A stretch of 64,000 nt of DNA, taken from contig NZ_CP099571.1 of assembly GCF_040409795.1 (NCBI RefSeq), forward strand, positions 1,869,439-1,933,438, written 5' to 3'. Source of the stretch: Polynucleobacter sp. MWH-UH19D. GTDB taxonomy: Bacteria; Pseudomonadota; Gammaproteobacteria; Burkholderiales; Burkholderiaceae. Shown one piece after another: positions 1 to 7,845 of the stretch. Below the pieces are notes generated by a model. It was not told where the DNA came from and made no database searches. It was given only the letters and a program-made list of their open reading frames with translations. The translations under genes and the position numbers were made by a program. How positions within the stretch are numbered: the stretch's first letter is position 1; each line of letters opens with the position of its first letter.

Positions 1-451
1 TCGCAGTTTTTGGAGTTGGGCCAATCGCACCAGCAGCAAAACGGGGTTTTTCTGCAGTGCTGTATTTATCGCAAGCCGCACGTGCCAGCCTTGCCGAGAC
101 TTCATTCATCTCTCTCGCCAAGCCAGGCATTTTGTAATCTTCTTGGGCTACTGAGGTGGCGCCAAATGTATTCGTTTCAATAATGTCAGCGCCAGCATCC
201 AAATACTTCTCATGGATCTCACTAATAATTTGTGGTTGTGTGAGCACCAATAATTCGTTGTTTCCCTTGAGGTCGCCAGCGTGCTCTGCAAAACGAGTAT
301 TACCTGGTAGTCCGCGGTAATCTGCCTCAGTTAACTTGTATTGCTGAATCATGGTCCCCATGGCACCATCCAATATGAGGATGCGCTGCTTTAAAAGCTC
401 AGGAAGCACCTGGCCGCGGGTATAAGGCTGGGACAAACCATTAAATTGCAT
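1..451 (-). CDS. metH: Methionine synthase, homocysteine-binding domain (5' part only)
   Basis: This is the N-terminal 150 residues of a cobalamin-dependent methionine synthase; the rest lies left of the window. The family moves a methyl group from 5-methyl-THF to homocysteine in the cytoplasm. The sequence shows the start of the homocysteine S-methyltransferase barrel: LDGAMGTM near residue 28, followed by the LTQP and ETNTFGAT segments that line the homocysteine site. The zinc-binding cysteines would lie further on and cannot be seen. The start is the ATG at 451, and its N-terminus [10 protein letters not shown] runs straight into the domain. In Burkholderiales this domain is often a separate gene from the cobalamin part; which form applies here cannot be told. 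It is divergent from the PhaM-like gene, and it links to metF, ahcY and metK later in the window. Confidence 0.9.
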   Translation of the reverse strand, partial: MQFNGLSQPYTRGQVLPELLKQRILILDGAMGTMIQQYKLTEADYRGLPGNTRFAEHAGDLKGNNELLVLTQPQIISEIHEKYLDAGADIIETNTFGATSVAQEDYKMPGLAREMNEVSARLARAACDKYSTAEKPRFAAGAIGPTPKTA

Positions 452-460
452 TGCTTAACC

Positions 461-481
461 GGGATTGATCTCTAGAATCCC
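461..481. repeat. Short inverted repeat between metH and the PhaM-like gene
   Basis: GGGATT (461-466) and AATCCC (476-481) form a perfect 6-bp inverted repeat with a 9-bp spacer, in the 74-bp gap between two divergent genes. It could be an operator half-site pair, but 6-bp arms occur often by chance. Confidence 0.3.
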
Positions 482-525
482 TTATTCTATTGGAAAAGCC
501 ACTTTTTATTTACCTTGGAGCCCTC

Positions 526-978
526 ATGTTTGGAACCATTCCTGAATTCAATCAAAGTCTTGAGATGTTTAAAACCATGTGGGGACAAGGTGCGGCTGGC
601 CAAGCTGGACAGTTTCCTTTCACCACAGATGCCTCAAAGGCGGCAGGGGGACTAGGCGCGGCATTCCCTGGCATGGATATTGAGGAGCTCGAGAAACGCA
701 TTAAAGACCTCAAAAGCGTTGAAAACTGGCTCAACCTTAACCTCAATATTTTAAAGTCAACAATTCAGGGGCTTGAAGTGCAACACGCAACAATGATGGC
801 CCTGAAATCATTTGGAGATGCGGTCTCAGCTGCAAGCACAGCAGCAACTGCAAAAGCAGAGCCCAGTGAGAGCCCTAAAGCAAGTAAGCCTAAATCACGG
901 AAAACCGCAACACGCCGTCCTCGCAAAGCCGGCGATCCAACTTACCTTGACGAAGTAGGTAATTCAGGTGAGCAATAG
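526..978 (+). CDS. phaM: PhaM-like polyhydroxyalkanoate granule protein
   Basis: A 150-residue protein resembling PhaM, which in Ralstonia/Cupriavidus binds PHA synthase, phasin and DNA and distributes PHB granules. What is seen: the MFG-I-P-F opening, an N-terminal Gly/Ala-rich stretch, a helical centre (about residues 50-105) with the pattern expected of a granule or partner-binding helix, and a Lys/Arg/Pro/Ser-rich tail (KPKSRKTATRRPRK) typical of histone H1-like DNA-binding tails. The ATG at 526 was chosen because GGAG sits about 8 nt upstream and the protein then begins MFGTIPEF; a TTG 36 nt earlier lacks this support. The basic tail is encoded in DNA that is also the antisense 3' end of the MBL hydrolase gene (89-bp overlap). 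No other pha gene is in view. Confidence 0.72.
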   Translation: MFGTIPEFNQSLEMFKTMWGQGAAGQAGQFPFTTDASKAAGGLGAAFPGMDIEELEKRIKDLKSVENWLNLNLNILKSTIQGLEVQHATMMALKSFGDAVSAASTAATAKAEPSESPKASKPKSRKTATRRPRKAGDPTYLDEVGNSGEQ

Positions 979-1975
979 CCTCTCCCATTGCAAAAGTCAG
1001 TTGGTGAATGTCGAGCTCGCGCTTAAATAGAACTGGCACAAGCTCACGAGCAGTCGTAGGCTTTTGACAGGCTTTTAGCGCATCTGCAAGGCGCTCGTCA
1101 TGATGCGCATTTAACTGGGCTACTCTAGGTTTAATTCCAATGAAAGGTTTGCCATGAGATGGCAATACCAATGCATCATCCGGTAATGGCAAATACTTTT
1201 TAAGTGATTGCAAATATAAGCCCAATGGATCTGCATCTGGATCTGCATCATAAACGCTAACGTTCGTAGAGATGCGCGGCAACAGCATGTCTCCAGAAAT
1301 GAGTACATTGAGGTCTTTACAAAAAAGTGATGCATGTTCTGGCGCATGACCATAACCCATAATGACTTGCCAATCATGCCCACCGATTGAGATCAACTCG
1401 CCATCAAGTATCCGACGATATTGACGCGGAACACCGGGAACCATATTGCTGTAGTAATTTGAGCGGGCCCGTATCTTTTCCAAATCTTCTGGTGCAGTTA
1501 ATCCATGCTTTTGAAAATGATCAGCTGAACCACCACTGCCCGCACGCGCACCAACTGCTACACCCCCTTCTTTACAACTTAACCACTGCGCCGTCAAATA
1601 GTCAGTCATTGAAATCCATAAAGGGACATTCCATTTTTCACATAGCCATTGAGATAAGCCAATGTGATCTGGATGCATATGCGTCACAAGCACGCGTAAC
1701 ACTGGCAAGCCTTCTAATTGAGTTGAAAAAATAGATTCCCACGATGCTTTCGTTTCATCATTTGCGATACCACAATCAACAATTGTCCAACCTTCAACCC
1801 CATCAAATTGATCGCGTAATAACCAAAGATTAATGTGGTCTAAGGCGAATGGCAGCCTCATCCGCAACCAACGAACCCCTGGAGCAACTTCAATGCTTTG
1901 ACCAATTGGCGGAAGTTGATCACCTAATGGATAATGAATAGCGGATTCATTTGCAGCTTGATGTTGATTACTCAT
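890..1975 (-). CDS. MBL-fold metallo-hydrolase with C-terminal helical domain
   Basis: A 361-residue metallo-beta-lactamase-fold enzyme. The zinc ligand motif THMHPDHIG lies near residue 98, and later conserved ligands appear as GYGHAPEHAS, SGDMLL and LPSHGKP. Residues 290-361 form a helical tail like the winged-helix domain of the LACTB2/RNase Z-like hydrolase group. Such proteins hydrolyse thioesters, RNA or lactones; the substrate here cannot be read from sequence. Its ATG at 1975 is 32 bp from the divergent DUF1289 gene. Its 3' end overlaps the 3' end of the PhaM-like gene head-on by 89 bp, and the overlapped residues (from LNYLLRQGKLDRR onward) look like a natural domain end, so both frames appear real. 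Confidence 0.85.
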   Translation of the reverse strand: MSNQHQAANESAIHYPLGDQLPPIGQSIEVAPGVRWLRMRLPFALDHINLWLLRDQFDGVEGWTIVDCGIANDETKASWESIFSTQLEGLPVLRVLVTHMHPDHIGLSQWLCEKWNVPLWISMTDYLTAQWLSCKEGGVAVGARAGSGGSADHFQKHGLTAPEDLEKIRARSNYYSNMVPGVPRQYRRILDGELISIGGHDWQVIMGYGHAPEHASLFCKDLNVLISGDMLLPRISTNVSVYDADPDADPLGLYLQSLKKYLPLPDDALVLPSHGKPFIGIKPRVAQLNAHHDERLADALKACQKPTTARELVPVLFKRELDIHQLTFAMGEAIAHLNYLLRQGKLDRRLCEDGVLRFSVI

Positions 1976-2007
1976 ATTGAAATTTTATTTTTTATTTAAG
2001 GATCGCA

Positions 2008-2184
2008 TTGACAACGGTTCCATCACCCTGCATCAACTGGTGCGACATTAACCCTGAAAACGGCTATTGTCGGGGCTGTTATCGCACGCTCTCGGAAATT
2101 TCAGATTGGTCGGAACTTTCAAATGAAGAAAAACTAAAGATTTGGGAAGTCATTACTACTGGCAAACTACAAGTCACAAAGTAA
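2008..2184 (+). CDS. Small DUF1289 cysteine-rich protein
   Basis: A 58-residue reading frame from a TTG at 2008 with AAGGA about 6 nt upstream. It carries the DUF1289 signature: S-P-C-I-N-W-C near the N-terminus, then G-Y-C-R-G-C-Y-R-T, then W and a helical tail (NEEKLKIWEVI). The four cysteines in CxxxC and CxxC spacing suggest a small metal-binding fold; the family has no established function. It is divergent from the MBL gene and convergent with the acuI-like gene (18 bp between stops). It is short and TTG-started, so automated calling could miss it. The family call is firm because all the cysteines and the CRGCYRT core are present. Confidence 0.85.
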   Translation: MTTVPSPCINWCDINPENGYCRGCYRTLSEISDWSELSNEEKLKIWEVITTGKLQVTK

Positions 2185-2202
2185 GGCAATTCCTAAATCA
2201 AC

Positions 2203-3186
2203 TTAGCGATTCACATCCACAATCAAACGACCACGAACATTTCCAAGCATCAGCTCTTGAGCATACTTTAAAGATTCTTCTAAAGTAATTTCATGCGAAA
2301 TTTCCTCTAAGGTCTTTAAATCTACCAATTGGCTTAATTGCTCATAAGCGGCAATACGTTTTTCACGAGGCACAGTAACACTATTAATTCCATACAGGGT
2401 AATACCCCGCAATATAAATGGCGCAACAGTAGCAGGAAAGTCCATGCCTTGCGCAAGACCACAAGCAGCAACCGCACCATTACTCTTGGTTTGTGCGCAA
2501 GCATTTGCAAGCGTATGGCTGCCTACACTATCTAATACTGCCGCCCAACGCTCTTTAGCTAAAGGCTTACCTGGTGCTGACAAGCTGGCACGATCAATCA
2601 CTTCGGTGGCACCTAATTTTTTCAGATAGTCCGCCTCAGCCATACGCCCTGTGCTAGCAACAACCGTAAACCCTAGCTTACTTAATAAGGTAATGGCAAA
2701 GCTACCGACGCCGCCCGCAGCGCCGGTGACCAGCACTTCACCGTCGCTTGGCTTGAGCCCATGCTTTTGTAAAGCCATCACGCACAACATCGCGGTATAT
2801 CCAGCCGTACCAATTGCAAGTGCTTGTTTTGCGTTAAAGCCCTTTGGCAATGGAATCAGCCACTCTGATTTCACGCGTGCTTGTTGGGCTAAACCACCCC
2901 AGTGACCTTCTCCCACTCCCCAGCCATTTAAAAGTACCTTGTCGCCTACCTTAAAGTCAGGGCTAGCACTTTCTATTACCTCTCCAGCAAAATCAATCCC
3001 AGGAACCATTGGAAAACTCCGCACCACAGGACCTTTCCCAGTAATTGCAAGACCATCCTTGTAATTTAGGGTGGAGTAGAGCACTTTTACCCTGACATCG
3101 CCCTCCGGAAGGCTGGTTTCATCAACCTGCCCAAGCTCAGCTCTATATCCTTGGTCATCCTTATTAATCAAGATTGCTTTAAACAT
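2203..3186 (-). CDS. acuI: AcuI/YhdH-type NADPH acrylyl-CoA reductase (MDR family)
   Basis: A 327-residue zinc-free medium-chain dehydrogenase/reductase. AcuI reduces acrylyl-CoA to propionyl-CoA with NADPH, detoxifying acrylate produced in propanoate or DMSP metabolism; E. coli YhdH is the same family. Visible features: the N-terminal GroES-like domain with STLNYKDGLAITGKG and PGIDFAGEV, and the Rossmann motif TGAAGGVGSFA near residue 160. There are no structural zinc cysteines. I chose the ATG at 3186, giving MFKAILI as in the family, with a purine-rich GGGAAAAGAG just upstream; a longer frame starting 45 nt earlier adds unconserved sequence. The exact substrate is inferred from the family. 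Confidence 0.82.
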   Translation of the reverse strand: MFKAILINKDDQGYRAELGQVDETSLPEGDVRVKVLYSTLNYKDGLAITGKGPVVRSFPMVPGIDFAGEVIESASPDFKVGDKVLLNGWGVGEGHWGGLAQQARVKSEWLIPLPKGFNAKQALAIGTAGYTAMLCVMALQKHGLKPSDGEVLVTGAAGGVGSFAITLLSKLGFTVVASTGRMAEADYLKKLGATEVIDRASLSAPGKPLAKERWAAVLDSVGSHTLANACAQTKSNGAVAACGLAQGMDFPATVAPFILRGITLYGINSVTVPREKRIAAYEQLSQLVDLKTLEEISHEITLEESLKYAQELMLGNVRGRLIVDVNR

Positions 3187-3285
3187 GTCTCTTTTCCCCG
3201 GTTCTTTCAATCCATGGAGTGCTTTCCCCACAGCTTTTGTGTAATAGGTTTATCCTAACGAGCATTGTCGATTATGGAGGTTTCC

Positions 3286-3582
3286 ATGAAAAAAATTCTA
3301 CTATTAACTGCAACTTCTGGCTTATTGCTCGCAGGCTGCTATTCAACCAGCATCAATATGTCGATGGGCAATATGCGTCTGATCACCTCAAGCGCAAGCC
3401 CACAGGACGTCATGGACTTTGCGACCCAAACATGTAAAAACGATTTTTACCAAGGCGCCAGCTTTTTATCTAAGGCTGGCAAAGAGTATCGATTCAAGTG
3501 CGTGAAGGCCGAAGAAAACGAAGTATTAATTCCAATTCCAGGCACGACAATAGAAGCAACGCCTAAAACAGAAAGCAAGTAA
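3286..3582 (+). CDS. Small lipoprotein
   Basis: A 98-residue lipoprotein: MKKILLLTATSGLLLAGC gives a lysine-started hydrophobic signal peptide and a lipobox (LLAGC) with Cys18 as the lipidated residue. The mature part has two further cysteines, in an A-x-x-x-C ... F-x-C arrangement. The ATG at 3286 has GGAGG 5 nt upstream. I do not recognise the family. It shares the A...C...F.C pattern with the small lipoprotein at 55905-56135, which suggests a common domain. The flavin reductase gene starts 6 bp after its stop, so the two are probably cotranscribed, but no functional link is visible. Confidence 0.75.
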   Translation: MKKILLLTATSGLLLAGCYSTSINMSMGNMRLITSSASPQDVMDFATQTCKNDFYQGASFLSKAGKEYRFKCVKAEENEVLIPIPGTTIEATPKTESK

Positions 3583-3588
3583 AGAGAG

Positions 3589-4089
3589 ATGGCCCCATTT
3601 ACATCTCAAGAGTTACGTAAAGGATTCGCATCTTTTGCAACTGGGGTCACTGTCATTACCTGCACTGATGAAGATGGAAATCCGCACGGTATTACGATTA
3701 GCTCATTTAATACCGTCTCTCTTGAGCCACCGTTAATTTTATGGAGCCTAAAGAAGCATTCTCGCTTAATGCCATGGGTCGAGGTGGGCAAAAAACATTT
3801 AATTCACGTGCTAGAGCGCTCACAAGAATCTTTAGCGATGCACTTTGCAACTGTCAAGGTCAATCAATTTTCACAAATTGATCATCAACTTGCCGATAGC
3901 GGATTAACCCAAATCAATGATTGCGTTGCCTACTATGAATGCGAAACTGTCTCCGTTCATGTTGGCGGAGATCACAACATCATTGTTGCCAAAGTCATTC
4001 AGTTAAAAAATTATCCCGAAAAAGAGCCGCTCATTTTTGCTAGAAGCAAATTTGTTGGTTTAGATTTTTCTGAAGCTAAAACTAGCTAA
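3589..4089 (+). CDS. Flavin reductase-like FMN-binding protein
   Basis: A 166-residue member of the flavin reductase-like family (split-barrel FMN-binding fold). These proteins reduce FMN or FAD with NAD(P)H, usually to supply a partner monooxygenase. Conserved features: the N-terminal helix LRKGFASFATGVTVIT, the flavin-binding strand GITISSFNTVSLEPPLILWSL, and the C-terminal GGDHNIIVAKV segment with the conserved GDH. The ATG at 3589 follows AAAGAGAG. No monooxygenase gene lies nearby, so the partner is unknown. The next gene is a GST, and the three genes from 3286 to 4782 probably form one transcription unit. Confidence 0.85.
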   Translation: MAPFTSQELRKGFASFATGVTVITCTDEDGNPHGITISSFNTVSLEPPLILWSLKKHSRLMPWVEVGKKHLIHVLERSQESLAMHFATVKVNQFSQIDHQLADSGLTQINDCVAYYECETVSVHVGGDHNIIVAKVIQLKNYPEKEPLIFARSKFVGLDFSEAKTS

Positions 4090-4116
4090 GCACTAAATCA
4101 ATTGATAGGAAAACAC

Positions 4117-4782
4117 ATGATGCGTTTATGGGGGCGAAAAAGCTCTATTAATGTTCAAAAAGTATTGTGGTGTCTTGCTGAATTGGGCCTCAAAGAAGGC
4201 GTTGATTTTGAACGAATTGATGCTGGCCTTCAGTTTGGGAAAGTGCGTACCCCCGAGTTCTTAAAGCTAAATCCAAATGGTCTAGTACCCACACTTGAAG
4301 ACAAAGGCCTTGTGCTGTGGGAGTCTAATACCATCATGCGTTACTTGGCATCACAGTACAACCAGAATAATCGCTTTCCTACAGATGTTTCATCTCAATA
4401 CAGCTCTGAAAAATGGATGGACTGGCAAGTGGGTACGCTGTGGCCTATTTTGCGCCCTGCTTTCATCGGTCTTACACGAGTTCCAGTAGCAGAGCAAAAT
4501 CATGAATTAATTCTGAAGTCTTATCAAGAAACAAATCAGCTATTTGAAGTGCTTGATCAAACCTTAGCCTCGCAAGCATTTTGCTCTGGAGAAAGATTTC
4601 ATCTAGGTGATATCGTTCTTAGCTTGTGCGTGCATCGCTGGATCTTAATTAATAATACATTTGCAAAAGAAACTGGTCCACGAGCAAATTTACAAAATAT
4701 CGATCGCTGGTTAATTCGTATCAAGACTGAAACGCATTTTGAAGAATTTGCCGAGAAAGAGCTCAATATCATTAACAAGTGA
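4117..4782 (+). CDS. Glutathione S-transferase
   Basis: A 221-residue glutathione S-transferase. The N-terminal thioredoxin-like domain shows SINVQKVLWCLAELG, the cis-proline motif NPNGLVPTLED near residue 58, and the glutathione-binding WESNTIMRYLA. The C-terminal all-helical domain carries the HLGDIVLSLCVHRW segment, with the N-cap aspartate typical of the fold. Ser or Tyr at the N-terminus may activate glutathione; SSIN near residue 6 suggests serine. Tandem ATGs at 4117 and 4120 follow AGGA; I use the first. An upstream TTG in the same frame is less likely. The gene runs head-on into the RND permease gene with 20 bp between stops and no clear terminator. Confidence 0.88.
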   Translation: MMRLWGRKSSINVQKVLWCLAELGLKEGVDFERIDAGLQFGKVRTPEFLKLNPNGLVPTLEDKGLVLWESNTIMRYLASQYNQNNRFPTDVSSQYSSEKWMDWQVGTLWPILRPAFIGLTRVPVAEQNHELILKSYQETNQLFEVLDQTLASQAFCSGERFHLGDIVLSLCVHRWILINNTFAKETGPRANLQNIDRWLIRIKTETHFEEFAEKELNIINK

Positions 4783-4802
4783 TATTGATTAATCTCAAAA
4801 AA

Positions 4803-7800
4803 TTATTCTTGTTTGAATTTTTTCTGATGGTGATCTGCACCCATATAGAGATACATCGCAGGTACTACAAACAGTGTAAATAAAGTGCCGATTGATAGGC
4901 CTGTAAAGATCACAATACCCATAGATTGACGACCGGCCGCACCAGCTCCAGAGGCAATAACCAGCGGCACCACTCCCAGCACCATCGCTGCAGTAGTCAT
5001 CAAAATTGGTCTAAGACGAACACTGCTTGCCTCCACAATTGCATCTAATTTACTGCGTCCCGCCTCTTGCAATTCGTTGGCAAATTCCACAATCAAAATA
5101 CCATGCTTACTTATCAAACCCATCAAGGTCACCAAGCCTACTTGTGTGTAAACATTTAAGGTGGTGAAGCCAAGATTAATAAAGATCAGGGCGCCAAAAA
5201 GCGCTAATGGCACGGATACCAAGATAACAATCGGATCACGAAAGCTTTCAAACTGTGCCGCCAACACCAGAAATACAATCAAAATCGCAAAAAACATTGT
5301 TACAAGAAAGCCGCCCGACTCAGACATAAACTGACGTGAAGGGCCAGCGTAGTCCATGGAATAACCATTTGGTGCAACCTCTTTGAGAGTCTGGCGCATG
5401 TATTCCAATAAATCTGCCTGGGAAATAAATGGCGTACTCACCCCAGAAATAGTTGCGGAGTTCAATTGCTGAAAATGATTAATCGATTGCGGTACGACGC
5501 GCTGCTTAATGCTGGCAATAGTACGCGCTTGAATCATGGCACCGCTTGGCGTACGAATGTAGTAATCAAGAATCTGATCTGGATTTAAGCGGTCAACCTG
5601 CTTTACTTGCGGGATCACTCGATATGAACGGCCTGAGACAGAAAAGTAGTTTACGTAGCCGCCACCTAAAGCCGCTGAAAGCGCTGCACCAACTTGCTGT
5701 TGGGTCATTCCTAATGCGGCTACCTTTTCACGATCAATCACCAGGACATCCTGCGGCTTATCAATTTTGAGATCAGAGTCCACAAAGAAGAAGTTGCCAC
5801 TTCGGCGCGCTTTATCTAAGACAGCTTGAGATACCTCATTCAGTTGCTCATATGACTCAGTAGTATTGATAACCACCTGCACTGGCAAACCTTGAGCACC
5901 AGGCAAAGCTGGGAACTGGAAGGCTGCCACCCGAGCGCCAGCAATCGTATTCCATTTTTGCTGCATATCCTCTTGAAACTTAGTGGCACTACGACTGCGT
6001 GAACTCCAATCCTTTAACAAAATTCCACCAAAGCTAGAGGTTGGACTTGTAATTTGAAAGGCTTGCTCATATTCTGGTTCGGCTGCGGCAATCGCATAAA
6101 TTTGATTTGCATAGGTTTGCATCTGATTTACAGTGCCGTTTGGTGGGCCAGAAGCCTGCATCAAGACAATCCCCTGGTCTTCTGTTGGCGCTAATTCAGC
6201 ACGGGCAGTGGCATAAAGATAGGCAACTCCACCAAGCAAAATAACACCCATAACAATAATAACTTGCCATGTACTCAATAAGTCACGCAAGCTTGCTTGA
6301 TAACTGTGATGCACCCGATCAAATATTTGATCAATCTTTTGCACAAATGAAGAGGCTTCTTGCTCTTCAGTAAAAATACGTGAGCACATCATCGGCGATA
6401 AAGTGAGTGCGATTAAGCCCGATACCGCCACAGCACTAGCTAACGTAAAAGCAAATTCTGTAAAAAGAGCCCCGGTCAACCCACCCTGGAAACCAATTGG
6501 AATATATACGGCAATCAATACAACCGTCATTGCTAGAATTGGGCCGCCTAATTCACGAGCTGCAATTAATGAGGCCTCTAAAGGTGATTTACCTTCCTTC
6601 ATATGTCTGTCAACGTTTTCTACAACGATAATGGCGTCATCAACAACCAGACCAATTGCTAGCACTAAAGCTAGAAGCGTTAGCAAATTGATGGAGTAGC
6701 CCAGAATTTGCATTAAGAAAAAAGTGCCGATTAAAGACAATGGCATCGCAATCACAGGAACTGCGACTGCACGAACACTACCCAAAAACAAATAAATGAC
6801 AACTGTCACTATGACCAATGCCTCAAGCAGCGTTGAGATCACCTCATCGATCGAACTAGTAATAAATTCTGTTGAGTCGTAAACAACTTGACCATTCATC
6901 CCAATCGGCAATTGTTTCTGAATATCAGGAACGACATCTCTTACTCGCTGGGCAACATCCAGTAAATTTGCCTGAGGCGCAACCTTAATGCCAATAAAAA
7001 CCGATTGTTTGCCACTAAAAGCCACATTGGTGTTGTAATCCTCAGAGCCTAAAGAAACATTTGCTACTTGATCTAAGTAAACAATGTTGATGCCATCCTT
7101 CTTAACAACCAGCTTTCGGAACTCTTCTAAGGTATGTAAGTCAGTACCGGCAACCAAGTCGACAGCAACCATGTCTCCTTTTGTACTACCCACTGCAGAG
7201 AGGTAATTATTTGCTGCCATGGCACTGTAAACATCATCCGCACCGACGCCCAGGCCAGCCATTTTTTCGCGATCCAACCAAGCGCGTAAGGCAAACTTTC
7301 TTCCACCAATAATTTCCGCATTTTGTACGCCCTCAACCGAATCCAGCTTAGGCTTTACAACACGCAATAAGTAATCTGTGATCGCATTGTTTGGCAATTG
7401 ATCACTATAAAAACCCATATACATCGCTGCTGTAGATTGGCCTACTTGCACGGTTAATACAGGTTGTTGTGCCTGAGGTGGTAATTGATTTTTTACTGCA
7501 CTTATCTGCGTCTGAATCTGCGTCAATGCTGAGTTCGAGTCATAGTTCAGTTTAAGTGTCGCAATAATAGTTGAGACACCGCTCACACTCGTTGAGGAGA
7601 GATAATCGATTCCTTGCGCTTGCGCTATCGAAGCCTCTAAAGGCTGCGTAATAAATCCAGCGATCGTTTCAGGATCAGCGCCATAGTAAGCCGTTGTAAT
7701 CGTAACAATGGCATTTTGAGTTTGTGGATATTGATTAACTGGTAATGAGCCAATCGCCTTCAAACCAAAAACAAGCACAAGCGCACTTACTACCAGTGAT

Positions 7801-7838
7801 AGCACTGGCCTGCGGATGAATATATCAGTCCAATTCAT
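4803..7838 (-). CDS. RND multidrug efflux permease (HAE1 family)
   Basis: A 1011-residue inner-membrane transporter of the AcrB/MexB type, which pumps hydrophobic compounds out of the cell using protons. The length fits the HAE1 family. It begins MNWTDIFIRRPVLSLVV and has the twelve-helix, two-loop plan. Helix 4 carries the proton-relay pair Asp400-Asp401 in GLVVDDAIIVVENV, and helix 10 carries the partner lysine in GLISKHGILIVEFANE. The closest style is the MexQ/MdtB-like group rather than AcrB itself; the substrate is not predictable. It is the last gene of the operon: its start is 7 bp after the adaptor stop. Confidence 0.93.
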   Translation of the reverse strand: MNWTDIFIRRPVLSLVVSALVLVFGLKAIGSLPVNQYPQTQNAIVTITTAYYGADPETIAGFITQPLEASIAQAQGIDYLSSTSVSGVSTIIATLKLNYDSNSALTQIQTQISAVKNQLPPQAQQPVLTVQVGQSTAAMYMGFYSDQLPNNAITDYLLRVVKPKLDSVEGVQNAEIIGGRKFALRAWLDREKMAGLGVGADDVYSAMAANNYLSAVGSTKGDMVAVDLVAGTDLHTLEEFRKLVVKKDGINIVYLDQVANVSLGSEDYNTNVAFSGKQSVFIGIKVAPQANLLDVAQRVRDVVPDIQKQLPIGMNGQVVYDSTEFITSSIDEVISTLLEALVIVTVVIYLFLGSVRAVAVPVIAMPLSLIGTFFLMQILGYSINLLTLLALVLAIGLVVDDAIIVVENVDRHMKEGKSPLEASLIAARELGGPILAMTVVLIAVYIPIGFQGGLTGALFTEFAFTLASAVAVSGLIALTLSPMMCSRIFTEEQEASSFVQKIDQIFDRVHHSYQASLRDLLSTWQVIIVMGVILLGGVAYLYATARAELAPTEDQGIVLMQASGPPNGTVNQMQTYANQIYAIAAAEPEYEQAFQITSPTSSFGGILLKDWSSRSRSATKFQEDMQQKWNTIAGARVAAFQFPALPGAQGLPVQVVINTTESYEQLNEVSQAVLDKARRSGNFFFVDSDLKIDKPQDVLVIDREKVAALGMTQQQVGAALSAALGGGYVNYFSVSGRSYRVIPQVKQVDRLNPDQILDYYIRTPSGAMIQARTIASIKQRVVPQSINHFQQLNSATISGVSTPFISQADLLEYMRQTLKEVAPNGYSMDYAGPSRQFMSESGGFLVTMFFAILIVFLVLAAQFESFRDPIVILVSVPLALFGALIFINLGFTTLNVYTQVGLVTLMGLISKHGILIVEFANELQEAGRSKLDAIVEASSVRLRPILMTTAAMVLGVVPLVIASGAGAAGRQSMGIVIFTGLSIGTLFTLFVVPAMYLYMGADHHQKKFKQE

Positions 7839-7845
7839 CGGCTTA

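Noticed and set aside
3187..3231. 15-residue extension of the AcuI-like protein
   Set aside because: Unconserved sequence; the family begins MFKAI or similar, and the ATG at 3186 has its own ribosome site.
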